Made by a program: the position numbers and the translations under genes. Of a DNA stretch of 64,000 nucleotides, positions 24,651 to 33,703 are shown piece by piece. Origin of the DNA: Fen-1298 sp050015675 (GTDB taxonomy: Bacteria > Bacteroidota > Ignavibacteria > UBA10030); assembly GCA_050015675.1 (NCBI GenBank), contig JBEKAY010000002.1, positions 1 to 64,000 of the forward strand, in the 5' to 3' direction. The stretch's first letter is position 1. Every line of letters starts with the position of its first letter. The notes beneath the pieces are model-generated. The model was not told the origin of the DNA. It did no database searches and saw nothing but the letters and a program-made list of their open reading frames with translations.

Positions 24651-26945
24651 ATGACCAGATTATTGGTACTACTTAGTTCTTGTTTAATATTAGGTAGCTA
24701 TGGCGATGGGCAGTCATTGTCCTTTAAAACCTTTATGAACCCGGTCATTCCCGGAGACCATCCGGATTGTACGTTAACAAGAATTGGAAATGATTTTTAT
24801 ACAACAGGTTCGTCATTCAATCCGACGCCGGTTATTTATCACTCTACCGATCTGGTTCACTGGGAAGCGATTGCACAACCGGTAAGCGCTTCATGGTCGG
24901 GTTATGGAGATGCAGCGGGAGGTGGTTGTTGGGGAGGTCATGTCGTTTATAACAAAGGAAAGTATTGGGATTATTTTTCAAGGGCATTCACGATGTATTT
25001 TGTAACTGCCGATAAACCAGAAGGCCCATGGAGCATGCCAACCGGAGTAAATCCCTCGAAGCTTCCCTATGGCTTAGGATACGATAATTCAATTTTTATT
25101 GATGACAATGGCAAATGGTATTTGGTAGTTAAAAACGGACAGCCAAATAATGGAATTGTTGAATTAGGAGAAGACGGACAGCCTACAGGTATTGTATACA
25201 ATTTGAAGTGGCTTAATCCTATAATATCTGCACCTAACATAACTCCCCCCGTATATCTCTATAGTTACGCCGAAGGCCCGGTGATGTGGAAATATCACGG
25301 CTATTATTACTACTCATTTGCGATCGATTTGGGCGGAGGTCAAAAGGTGATGAGAAGCAGTACCCTTACGGCCGATTCGTCTTCCTGGAAAATGCTTGGA
25401 GATTTTTTTAACCTGAGTGATCCCTTGATAACAGGTTCACTTTTTGCCAGTCCAAACCATAGTTCTAATGTTGTTATGATTGCAGATAGTACCAATTGGA
25501 TCACTCATCCCCTCTATGCAAAAAATGAATGGAAAGGACAGGGACGACAGGGCCTGTTGAACCAGATTCGTTATAATGCGAATGATAAACCTACCGCTGA
25601 TTACCCGGTGAACAAATCTTTTATAGCCCCTAATTTGCCAAGTAGTGGTATCCCATGGATGGTGCCTCATTCGGATTTCTTTAATTCGGATAAACTAAAT
25701 CCTGAATGGTCTCATTTGGGTTTTACGCCTGATAACTTATATTCCCTTACTGACCAACCAGGTTGGCTGCATCTATCACCAAAGAGTGGCAAAATAAATA
25801 CTGTAATAAAAAATGACGGTGAACATAATTACTCGCTCATGACCCGGCTCGTGTTCAATGCCCAAGGATTTAGCGATGAAGCAGGGCTAATTATATTGAG
25901 AGGTGATGAGAAATCAAATGTAAAATTATACAGTTCAATGAACGATTTCAGACACCATGCTGTTTTCTTCAGTTTTGATGCCAACAAATATGAAGCTGAG
26001 AGTACTGCGGGGGATACCGTATGGCTCAAGATGATCAGGGTGAACCATAGCATAACCGGTTATTTCAGCAGTGACGGCTTTAACTGGATACAAGTTGGTC
26101 AAAACTTTGATATATCTATGATAGATTTGTATTGGGATCCAAATTATGTAGTTTTTGAAGGTACCCGTCAAGGTTTATATGTTCAAAACAGTACCGCTTA
26201 TTTTGATTTATATATTTATCGCGATGCTTATACGCCAATATTAGCCGAATGCCCTGCGAATCAGAACGGCACAACAAGGTCAGTTCAAAGCCAAGGAATA
26301 ACCGTACTGGATAGCATTCATAATAACGATTGGGCATTGTACGCCGGAGTAGAGTTTGGAAACGCTGGATACCAGAAGAAACCTGATTCTATTTCATTTA
26401 CCGCCGCATGCGGTTCTTCGGGAGGCTCTATCGAGGTATGGCTCGATTCGCTCGATTCAGGTACTAAAATTGCAGAATGCCCTATTACCAATACCGGCAG
26501 CTTGACGACATTTGCGACGTTCCAGACGAAAATTCTGAAACCCGTTTCGGGTACTCGTGATGTATATCTGAAATTTACAGGAAGTGGTACTGATAAACTC
26601 TTCCTACTTCAGTGGCTGACTTTTATAGCGGATTCTGGTGTAGCTACATCTGTGAACGAGTCGCGGCCTGGACTTTCACCCAATCGCTTTGAGCTTGGTC
26701 AAAACTATCCTAACCCGTTCAACCCGACGACTCAGGTTAATTACTCAGTACCCCAGAGCAGTTACATTACACTCAAAGTCTATAATTTACTCGGGCAGGA
26801 AGTGAAATCTTTGTTTGAAGGTATCCGGCAACAAGGAAATTATACTGCAACCTTCGATGGTAGGGGATTATCAAGTGGAGTATATCTGTATCGAATGACA
26901 GCAGGAAATTTTATAGATACAAAGAAACTTTTACTTATGAAATAG
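24651..26945 (+). CDS. Secreted GH43 glycosidase with CBM-like and T9SS sorting domains
   Basis: 764 residues. Signal peptide (about 1-20), a five-bladed GH43 propeller (about 25-330) with probable base D39 (GDHPD), modulator D145 (GLGYDNSIF) and acid E208 (YAEGP). Next come a GH43_C2-like beta-sandwich (about 345-530), a CBM6-like module (about 545-665) and a C-terminal sorting domain (about 680-764) with NYPNPFNPTTQ and SGVYLYRM. Expected to be a beta-xylosidase or arabinofuranosidase-type enzyme exported by T9SS and released or held at the cell surface. No other polysaccharide genes are adjacent. Confidence 0.9.
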   Translation: MTRLLVLLSSCLILGSYGDGQSLSFKTFMNPVIPGDHPDCTLTRIGNDFYTTGSSFNPTPVIYHSTDLVHWEAIAQPVSASWSGYGDAAGGGCWGGHVVYNKGKYWDYFSRAFTMYFVTADKPEGPWSMPTGVNPSKLPYGLGYDNSIFIDDNGKWYLVVKNGQPNNGIVELGEDGQPTGIVYNLKWLNPIISAPNITPPVYLYSYAEGPVMWKYHGYYYYSFAIDLGGGQKVMRSSTLTADSSSWKMLGDFFNLSDPLITGSLFASPNHSSNVVMIADSTNWITHPLYAKNEWKGQGRQGLLNQIRYNANDKPTADYPVNKSFIAPNLPSSGIPWMVPHSDFFNSDKLNPEWSHLGFTPDNLYSLTDQPGWLHLSPKSGKINTVIKNDGEHNYSLMTRLVFNAQGFSDEAGLIILRGDEKSNVKLYSSMNDFRHHAVFFSFDANKYEAESTAGDTVWLKMIRVNHSITGYFSSDGFNWIQVGQNFDISMIDLYWDPNYVVFEGTRQGLYVQNSTAYFDLYIYRDAYTPILAECPANQNGTTRSVQSQGITVLDSIHNNDWALYAGVEFGNAGYQKKPDSISFTAACGSSGGSIEVWLDSLDSGTKIAECPITNTGSLTTFATFQTKILKPVSGTRDVYLKFTGSGTDKLFLLQWLTFIADSGVATSVNESRPGLSPNRFELGQNYPNPFNPTTQVNYSVPQSSYITLKVYNLLGQEVKSLFEGIRQQGNYTATFDGRGLSSGVYLYRMTAGNFIDTKKLLLMK

Positions 26946-26950
26946 TATCA

Positions 26951-27139
26951 TCCATTGCGCATTAATCCGCAACTCTCCGGCTGACTTTTCTCCACTCAAT
27001 GAGTCCGGTGGAGTCTGACGGCCAGTTCTCCCACCAGAACCCGCCCGCCTATGTGGCATTCAGGTGGGCGCGTAATGGATTGGTTGGTGAAAAGCGAGAT
27101 GATCCTGTCTAGAAACGTAGCGGAACAGGCGAATTCGCC
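26951..27139. other. Structured intergenic region with several hairpins
   Basis: TCCATTGCGC at 26951-26960 and GCGCGTAATGGA at 27068-27079 are near-complementary ends around internal dyads CTCCAC/GTGGAG and GCCCGCCT/AGGTGGGC. Further right is a perfect 12-bp palindrome GGCGAATTCGCC (27128-27139). No U-tract marks a normal terminator for the GH43 gene. It may be a small non-autonomous element, and its nature is not known to me. Confidence 0.4.
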
Positions 27140-27249
27140 ATCTTTTAGACGGCTCAAAAATTAATTCAGGGATTATTCAAACGAGCACAAAACCAAATTA
27201 CCTCGCTGAGATTATCATCAGATCACTCATCTCGCTTCTTTGTTGTATA

Positions 27250-27765
27250 GTGATCGGTTATATCTTTTACCAGTCACGAATATTTAACAGACACGTTGGT
27301 ACATTTTCAATCCCAGTATATGGACTTATTGGTTCGATCTTCTTCTATACAATGCGTGTCAACATCAAGAATGCCTTTGCAGTACTGCTCGTACTATTTG
27401 TAATGGATTCTGCATTTATTGCCCACGCAACGAGGTTTACTTATATTTTACGGGACATCTTTTGCGTCGGTGCGTTGTCGGCTGCAATATATATCTTCTA
27501 TCAATATTTTTATAACAAAAGTCAAAAAGAGCGATGGCTTGAACCGTTGATTCTATCAGCATTGGTCGCAATGTTTATACTTGCCGCTACGCTAATATTG
27601 GTAATAATAAACAAGGCCTTGAGTGTAATAACGTTTCAATGGATCTACTACATTGCAAAACTTTACTTTTTAATCGGATTGGGAATAGGTATTGGAATTA
27701 TGTTGACCGAAGAACCGTATGCGGATAAGCTTCTTATGTACTTTCGTAATTTCTTTAACAATTGA
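27250..27765 (+). CDS. Multi-pass membrane protein, possibly 5'-truncated
   Basis: 171 residues if the GTG at 27250 is used, but the frame is open upstream to at least 27130 without ATG, and those codons (AEIIIRSLISLLCCI) complete the first membrane helix. Either a rare start is used or the original N-terminus was lost. About five hydrophobic segments follow, with no recognisable motif. Its 3' end nearly meets convergent rsmE (25 bases). Confidence 0.55.
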   Translation: MIGYIFYQSRIFNRHVGTFSIPVYGLIGSIFFYTMRVNIKNAFAVLLVLFVMDSAFIAHATRFTYILRDIFCVGALSAAIYIFYQYFYNKSQKERWLEPLILSALVAMFILAATLILVIINKALSVITFQWIYYIAKLYFLIGLGIGIGIMLTEEPYADKLLMYFRNFFNN

Positions 27766-27789
27766 GCTTTGTGCCATCGTTTAAAAAAA

Positions 27790-28500
27790 TCACACAAGTA
27801 CATGGCTTACCACCACTACCGCCGCTGTTTCCGTCCGCAGGCGGCGTGTGCCAAGCGAGATGGATTTGAATCCGGCATGCACCGCACAAGATGTTTCTTC
27901 TTCTGTAAAACCACCTTCGGGTCCGACGGCAACAAGCAGCGAGTGAATATCCTCATGCAACTTCAACTCGGTTGCGGCGGTATGTGAGGAATCTGCCTCT
28001 TCATGCAGAATGAATTTCAATTGATAGTGCGAGGAATTATCAATTAACGATTTTAGATTTTGCAATGGTTGAATCCGGGGAAGCCAACTGCGTCCGCATT
28101 GTTTCATTGCCGAAAGAGCAATCTTTTCTAATCGCTCATGTTTCTCATTGTGAGCAATGGTACGCTCGCAAGAAATTGGAAGAATTGTCCGCACACCAAG
28201 TTCCGTTGTTTTCTCCACTAAATAATCAAACCTCGCAGGATTTTTAAGTAATGAAACGGCAAGCGTGACGTCAATTAATGGTTCGTTGTACTTATGATGT
28301 ATTGCGGCAATAGTGCAGCGTGTGTCCGTTTTTCCTATTTCCGCAATGACCGATTCATACATCATCTCGTTGCCGTCAGCCACAAAGATGCGGTCGCCAA
28401 TATTCTTTCTCAGCACACGGACAAGATGTTTGGATTCTTCACCGCGCAGCGTTAGTCCATGGCTTGTTACATCTTCCGGTTTGACGTAGAAGTATTCCAT
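27790..28500 (-). CDS. rsmE: 16S rRNA (uracil1498-N3)-methyltransferase RsmE
   Basis: 236 residues. N-terminal PUA-like domain (HLVRVLRKNIGDRIFVADG) and a C-terminal SPOUT knot with VGPEGGFTEEE and SLGTRRLRTETAA, the SAM-binding loops. It methylates U1498 in the small subunit. The start ATG at 28500 is the standard MEYFYV beginning. It stands alone between two operons. Confidence 0.94.
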   Translation of the reverse strand: MEYFYVKPEDVTSHGLTLRGEESKHLVRVLRKNIGDRIFVADGNEMMYESVIAEIGKTDTRCTIAAIHHKYNEPLIDVTLAVSLLKNPARFDYLVEKTTELGVRTILPISCERTIAHNEKHERLEKIALSAMKQCGRSWLPRIQPLQNLKSLIDNSSHYQLKFILHEEADSSHTAATELKLHEDIHSLLVAVGPEGGFTEEETSCAVHAGFKSISLGTRRLRTETAAVVVVSHVLV

Positions 28501-28551
28501 AGTAAATCTTGAGTTTAGATTCCACGCCAGCAGGCGGGAATGAACATGAAT

Positions 28552-29844
28552 TTAAAACGATGTATCAAAGTCAATAATGTAATCCGTATTGCCTAAGTTG
28601 TTGAGAGCCACTTCTGTACGAATGGTGAAGCCATACGGCAGAAGAAATTGCAATCCTGCTCCATATCCGGAATACCACGGTTGTTCCGACAGCACTTGAC
28701 TGCGCGACCATGCCTTTCCAGCGTCGGCAAAGATGCCGAAGTACATACCATAACGAAGTTTTTGAAATTCTGGCACTCCGAACCAATCAATTTCTAAATA
28801 CCGCGGCAACAGAATCGGCAGGCGCAGTTCAATGCTTGCACTGATTTTATTTTCAGCTTCAATCTTTTTATAAAAGTACCCGCGAATACGTTCATCATAT
28901 CCAAAGAAGACATGCCGGTACGAAGGAATCACTCCACCCCATGCAAAGGATCCCGCTGTCCGTAAACCAAATGTACTTTCTCCGTTGAATCCAAAAAATT
29001 TCCGAAAGTCGTAATACGCCGCAGTGATATTCACATCTGACTCTCCAAACCCATTTTTTAATAAGGTAAGAGAAGCAAGCGTGCCGTTCGTAGTGTATTC
29101 ATTGTTGTTCCTTGTATCAAACCTGTAGGAAAGCGATAAAGTAAGGAACGCATCACGTCCCGATGAAGATGACGTACTATTTAATCGAGGATCACTGACC
29201 TGCCATAGTTCATAACCAACGTTACTTGAGAGTGTTTGGTACATACCAAATCGCTTACCGACTGTTCCGCGCAGGAAAAGGTTGGAATTCATATACTCTT
29301 CAGAAGTGCTGCTCAAGTTATGTAATTTCTGAAGTGTGAGCGCCGTTCCGATAAAGATATCGTCATCATCTGTGGCTTTAGGGTTTTGATAGTTGATCAT
29401 AAATAATTGATCGTACCCAAAATACATTAGTGCAAAAAGCTTCTGGTTTCGCCCGCGGAAATTTTCATGCATCATCCCAGCACCGTAATAAAGTTTTGAC
29501 AAGTCTCGATATTTCATGCCAAGAACTGGAAATGGAACGAAGTACCACCGTTCCGACACTGTAACGATAATCGTTGCTTGGTTTTGATACACAGAATCTG
29601 TAATGTCCACTTTATTAAAGAGGCGAAGATTGTAGATATTGTTACGGTCAAGGTCCTTCGCTTGTTGAGTGAGTGTATCGCCGATTTTTAGCGACATCTC
29701 GCGGAGAATCACTTGCTCTTTTGTCGTACTATTACCTCTAATTTGAATGTCCCTAATAATAATTGCAGAGTCAGGTGCCGTCTGCGCCTGAAGCGGCATG
29801 TTGAAGAGCGAAATGAATACAAGAAGCATCAGATGTCTTATCAC
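28552..29844 (-). CDS. Omp85/BamA-family outer-membrane protein with one POTRA domain
   Basis: About 430 residues from a GTG at 29844, preferred because GGAG lies 4 bases upstream and it gives a normal signal peptide (IRHLMLLVFISLFNMPLQAQ). An in-frame TTG at 29886 is weaker. A single POTRA domain (about 25-100, IIIRDIQIRGNSTTKEQVILRE) precedes a C-terminal surface-antigen barrel ending in Phe, with the YDERIRGY element near the VRGF/Y motif of Omp85 lid loops. It is too short for BamA (five POTRAs), more like TamA- or PlpD-type accessory members. Confidence 0.83.
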   Translation of the reverse strand: MIRHLMLLVFISLFNMPLQAQTAPDSAIIIRDIQIRGNSTTKEQVILREMSLKIGDTLTQQAKDLDRNNIYNLRLFNKVDITDSVYQNQATIIVTVSERWYFVPFPVLGMKYRDLSKLYYGAGMMHENFRGRNQKLFALMYFGYDQLFMINYQNPKATDDDDIFIGTALTLQKLHNLSSTSEEYMNSNLFLRGTVGKRFGMYQTLSSNVGYELWQVSDPRLNSTSSSSGRDAFLTLSLSYRFDTRNNNEYTTNGTLASLTLLKNGFGESDVNITAAYYDFRKFFGFNGESTFGLRTAGSFAWGGVIPSYRHVFFGYDERIRGYFYKKIEAENKISASIELRLPILLPRYLEIDWFGVPEFQKLRYGMYFGIFADAGKAWSRSQVLSEQPWYSGYGAGLQFLLPYGFTIRTEVALNNLGNTDYIIDFDTSF

Positions 29845-29959
29845 ATAACTCCAAATAAAGAACAACCTTTCAGGGCAAAGTAACAATCAATAATGTACTG
29901 CACCTTAATGTCAGCTGATATTTTCGGTGTAGGTCTCTATCCATAAGGAATAAATTGAT

Positions 29960-32848
29960 TTATTTATATTCTTCCATCGGCGGACAGGTGCAGAAAATAT
30001 TCCGATCGCCATAGGTGCTGTTGATGCGACCGACAGACGGCCAGAATTTATTTTTCTTGAGAGATGGAACAGGGAATGCCGCCTGTTCGCGCGAATATTT
30101 GTGATTCCACGAATCGCTTGTCACCGCAAAAGAAGTATGCGGTGCATTCTTTAAAGGATTATCAATTTTATCAAGCTTGCCATCAATGATGTCTTGTATC
30201 TCATTTCTAATGGCGAGCATTGCATCGATGAAGCGGTCAAGCTCAGCTTTCGGTTCGCTTTCGGTTGGTTCAATCATCATGGTATCATGAACAGGAAATG
30301 ATATCGTCGGTGCATGGAATCCGTAATCCATAAGCCGCTTCGCAATATCATCTACATCAATCCCCGTCTGTTCTTTGAAAAAATTCATATTCAAAATAAA
30401 TTCGTGCCCTACTCTTCCATTTTTGCCTTGATAGAGAACTGAAAAGTGATTTTCTAATTTTGATTTCAGATAATTGGCATTGAGGATAGCGGTTTTTGTG
30501 ACTTCCTTCAATCCTTCTGCGCCGAGCATTTTGATATACGCGTAAGAGATAAGCAAAATACTCGCGCTACTCCACGGGGCAGAAGCAACGGCGTGTATGG
30601 CTTTTTCACCCCCGACTTTCACAATCGAATGCCCGGGCAAGTACGGCGCAAGATTCTGCGTTACACAAATAGGCCCCATCCCGGGACCGCCGCCGCCATG
30701 CGGAATTGCAAAAGTTTTGTGCAGATTGATATGACAAACATCGGCACCAATTTCTGCGGGAGATGTAAGTCCAACTTGCGCGTTCAAATTTGCGCCATCC
30801 ATATATACCAACCCGCCATTTTCATGAACGATGTCGCAAATCTCTTTAATCCGTTCTTCAAACACGCCATGTGTGGATGGATACGTGACCATCAAAGCAG
30901 CAAGTGTGTCTTTGTACTGTGTTGCCTTTGCCTGCACATCGTCCACATCAATATTACCGTTTGCATCGCAATTCACAACAACAATTTTCATTCCCGCCAT
31001 TACTGCACTGGCGGGATTCGTGCCATGCGCAGAAGAGGGAATAAGTGTAACGTTCCGTTGTGTTTGTCCACGATCTTTATGAAAAGCGCGAATCACAAGC
31101 AAGCCGGTCAGTTCTCCCTGCGCGCCGGAATTCGGCTGAAGCGATGCCGCTGAAAATCCGGTTATTGCACAAAGTGCATTTTCTAATTCATGAAATATTT
31201 TAAAATATCCTATCGATTGATCAGCTGGTACAAAAGGATGCATGTTCGTAAATTCCGGCCACGTGAGCGGAAGCAATTCTGTTGCAGCATTCAATTTCAT
31301 GGTGCAGGAACCGAGCGGAATCATCGAGGTTGTGAGCGAGAGATCTCTGTTTTCCAAACTTTTAAGATAACGCATCATCGCCGTTTCAGAATGATAAGAG
31401 TCAAAAACGGGATGCCGGAGATACGAACTCATCCGCTGAAACGGAAACGGATATAAAACAGCTGTCGATCCAAACGGAGCGTTGAGTGATCCTTTATTCA
31501 CAGCGGCGCCCTTAACGTTTGCAAAAACATTTACCAGTGCTTCGATATCTTCGAACGATGTCGTTTCATCAATTGAAACACCGATGTATTTATCTTCAAT
31601 GAAGCGGAGGTTATAGCCCGCTTCAACGGCAAGTTCAAGAATTTGCAGCGCTTGTCTCTTGCCGGTAATTTCAATTTTCAGCGTATCAAAATAAATTTCG
31701 TTGAGTTGTCTGAAGCAGCGTTTTATGAGTTCGGTATCCAGCAATTTAGTCAAGCGATGAATGCGAGTCGCGATAGTCTTGATGCCTTCGGGTCCGTGAT
31801 AGATTGCATACATGCCGGACATGACCGCTAATAACGCTTGCGCCGTGCAAATGTTTGATGTCGCTTTCTCGCGGCGTATGTGTTGTTCCCGAGTTTGAAG
31901 TGTCAGCCGGTATGCAGTATTGTTTTGTGCATCAATCGAAACACCAACAACTCGGCCAGGCATGCTGCGAATGTATTCATTTTTCGTTGCAAAGAATGCC
32001 GCATGCGGACCCCCGTAGCCGAGAGGAATTCCAAATCGCTGAGAGTTGCCGATAACAATATCTGCGCCGAATTCCCCTGGAGGTGTCAGCAGTGCCAACG
32101 CCATTAAATCCGTTGCGACAATAGCAATCGCGCCTGCGTCATGCACTTTCTTGATAAATCCACGCCGGTCAATTACGGCACCGTCTTCACCGGGATATTG
32201 CATCAGCGCTCCGAAGAACGATGTATCAAACTCCACTGTATCAGGATTACCGACAACGATTTCGATATCGTGCGGAGTTGCGCGTGTAAGAACGACATCA
32301 ATCGTTTGGCGATAACATCGTGTGGAAACAAAAAATTTATTTGCCGGTGTGTCTGAGAATTTGTTGACGATGCCATACGCCATCGTCATTGCTTCAGCGG
32401 CGGCAGTGCCTTCATCTAACAGCGAAGCGTTCGCAATGGGCATTCCTGTAAAGTCTGCAACCATCGTTTGGAAATTGATAAGCGCCTCGAGCCGGCCCTG
32501 CGAAATCTCCGGCTGATATGGTGTGTACTGCGTGTACCACCCCGGATTCTCAAAAACATTTCGTTGAATAACGCTTGGCGTGATGCAATTGTAATACCCC
32601 TGACCGAGATACGATTTCAGAACGACATTGTTCCTCGCAAGCTCGCGAAGTTCATTCAACATTTCGTACTCCGTCTTCGCGGGATCCATCTGGATTTGCT
32701 GCTTGCTGCGGATGACTTCGGGAATTGTTTGATCAATCAATTCCTCTATCGAACGAACGCCGATAGCATGAAGCATCTCGGAAATTTCATGCTCGCGCGG
32801 GCCAAGATGGCGAGAGAGAAATTCATTTTTCGGTTGTACTGTTTTCAT
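29960..32848 (-). CDS. gcvP: Glycine dehydrogenase (decarboxylating), P-protein GcvP
   Basis: 962 residues, the fused alpha-beta form. It decarboxylates glycine and loads the aminomethyl group on the lipoylated H-protein. The PLP lysine sits in NLHKTFAIPHGGGGPG in the C-terminal half. N-terminus FLSRHLGPREHEISEML is typical. Its ATG lies inside the end of rnc (26-base overlap). gcvT and gcvH are not nearby. Confidence 0.96.
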   Translation of the reverse strand: MKTVQPKNEFLSRHLGPREHEISEMLHAIGVRSIEELIDQTIPEVIRSKQQIQMDPAKTEYEMLNELRELARNNVVLKSYLGQGYYNCITPSVIQRNVFENPGWYTQYTPYQPEISQGRLEALINFQTMVADFTGMPIANASLLDEGTAAAEAMTMAYGIVNKFSDTPANKFFVSTRCYRQTIDVVLTRATPHDIEIVVGNPDTVEFDTSFFGALMQYPGEDGAVIDRRGFIKKVHDAGAIAIVATDLMALALLTPPGEFGADIVIGNSQRFGIPLGYGGPHAAFFATKNEYIRSMPGRVVGVSIDAQNNTAYRLTLQTREQHIRREKATSNICTAQALLAVMSGMYAIYHGPEGIKTIATRIHRLTKLLDTELIKRCFRQLNEIYFDTLKIEITGKRQALQILELAVEAGYNLRFIEDKYIGVSIDETTSFEDIEALVNVFANVKGAAVNKGSLNAPFGSTAVLYPFPFQRMSSYLRHPVFDSYHSETAMMRYLKSLENRDLSLTTSMIPLGSCTMKLNAATELLPLTWPEFTNMHPFVPADQSIGYFKIFHELENALCAITGFSAASLQPNSGAQGELTGLLVIRAFHKDRGQTQRNVTLIPSSAHGTNPASAVMAGMKIVVVNCDANGNIDVDDVQAKATQYKDTLAALMVTYPSTHGVFEERIKEICDIVHENGGLVYMDGANLNAQVGLTSPAEIGADVCHINLHKTFAIPHGGGGPGMGPICVTQNLAPYLPGHSIVKVGGEKAIHAVASAPWSSASILLISYAYIKMLGAEGLKEVTKTAILNANYLKSKLENHFSVLYQGKNGRVGHEFILNMNFFKEQTGIDVDDIAKRLMDYGFHAPTISFPVHDTMMIEPTESEPKAELDRFIDAMLAIRNEIQDIIDGKLDKIDNPLKNAPHTSFAVTSDSWNHKYSREQAAFPVPSLKKNKFWPSVGRINSTYGDRNIFCTCPPMEEYK

Positions 32849-33668
32849 GCTCCGCTTTTAAGGGTATAGGATTAAGTCGGATGTGTTCAAGCGCCTGCGC
32901 TGCAGCAGCTTGTTCAGCCTCTTTCTTGCTTCTGCCAAAGCCACTACCATACGACTGTGCGCCAATGGAAACTTCAACAGTAAAACGTCTATCGTGTTCG
33001 GGCCCTTCTTCTTGTATAACAGAATAATGTGGAATACCCAGCGAGCGCGCCTGTGTATATTCAAGCAGTGTGCTTTTATAGTTGTCATCCGCCATGGCAG
33101 AATTGAACACTTCAGTGTTTTTCAAGAGTGTAGTATAAATAAAATTTCGCGAGGCTTCCAATCCACCATCTAAATAGATAGCACCGATAACGGATTCGAC
33201 AGCATCTGCAATGATTGACTCGGAGCCGCTATCAATAGATTGCGCAGCGCTCGAACTCAATAGCATGTAATCTGACAAGTGCAAATCTTTTGCACGCTGT
33301 GCCAGAATCTTTCTATTGACCAATCGCGAACGCAATTTGGTCAGATCCCCTTCTTCCATTTCGGGATACGTTACGAAGAGATGTTCTGCAACGACGAAAT
33401 TCAAAATTGCATCGCCTAAAAATTCCAGACGTTCATTGGAATTCCCCTGCTCCTCGAGAAACTGAAGATAGGAACGGTGGAGCAACGCTTGTAGGAAGAG
33501 TTTCCAATTGTGCGGATAGTAATGAATAGCTTCCGTGAATCGTGCGAAATCAAATTTCGTAGAGCGGAGTTTCTCTATAAGGAATTTGAATTGCTCGTCC
33601 CGTGAGAAGCGAGAAAACCATTGTAGGCGTATTCGGCAGTAAAATCGACTGAGTACGTTCTTCAACAC
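32823..33668 (-). CDS. rnc: Ribonuclease III
   Basis: 281 residues. Catalytic signature NERLEFLGDAILNFVVAEHLF followed by the second acidic site (ESIIADAVESVIGAIYLDGG) and a C-terminal double-stranded RNA-binding domain (about 200-270, ending GRSKKEAEQAAAAQALEHI). The N-terminus carries about 40 residues before the core. It processes rRNA precursors and structured mRNAs. It is the penultimate gene of the fab cluster and overlaps gcvP. Confidence 0.95.
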   Translation of the reverse strand: MLKNVLSRFYCRIRLQWFSRFSRDEQFKFLIEKLRSTKFDFARFTEAIHYYPHNWKLFLQALLHRSYLQFLEEQGNSNERLEFLGDAILNFVVAEHLFVTYPEMEEGDLTKLRSRLVNRKILAQRAKDLHLSDYMLLSSSAAQSIDSGSESIIADAVESVIGAIYLDGGLEASRNFIYTTLLKNTEVFNSAMADDNYKSTLLEYTQARSLGIPHYSVIQEEGPEHDRRFTVEVSIGAQSYGSGFGRSKKEAEQAAAAQALEHIRLNPIPLKAEHENSTTEK

Positions 33669-33703
33669 AACTCCTTCAGCCCCACCGATAACACCAGGGA
33701 GGA

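Noticed and set aside
27769..27987. Small plus-strand gene after the membrane protein
   Set aside because: It is antisense to the conserved C-terminus of rsmE.
32849..33703. Glycine riboswitch ahead of gcvP
   Set aside because: There is no leader: gcvP starts inside rnc, whose coding sequence fills the space.
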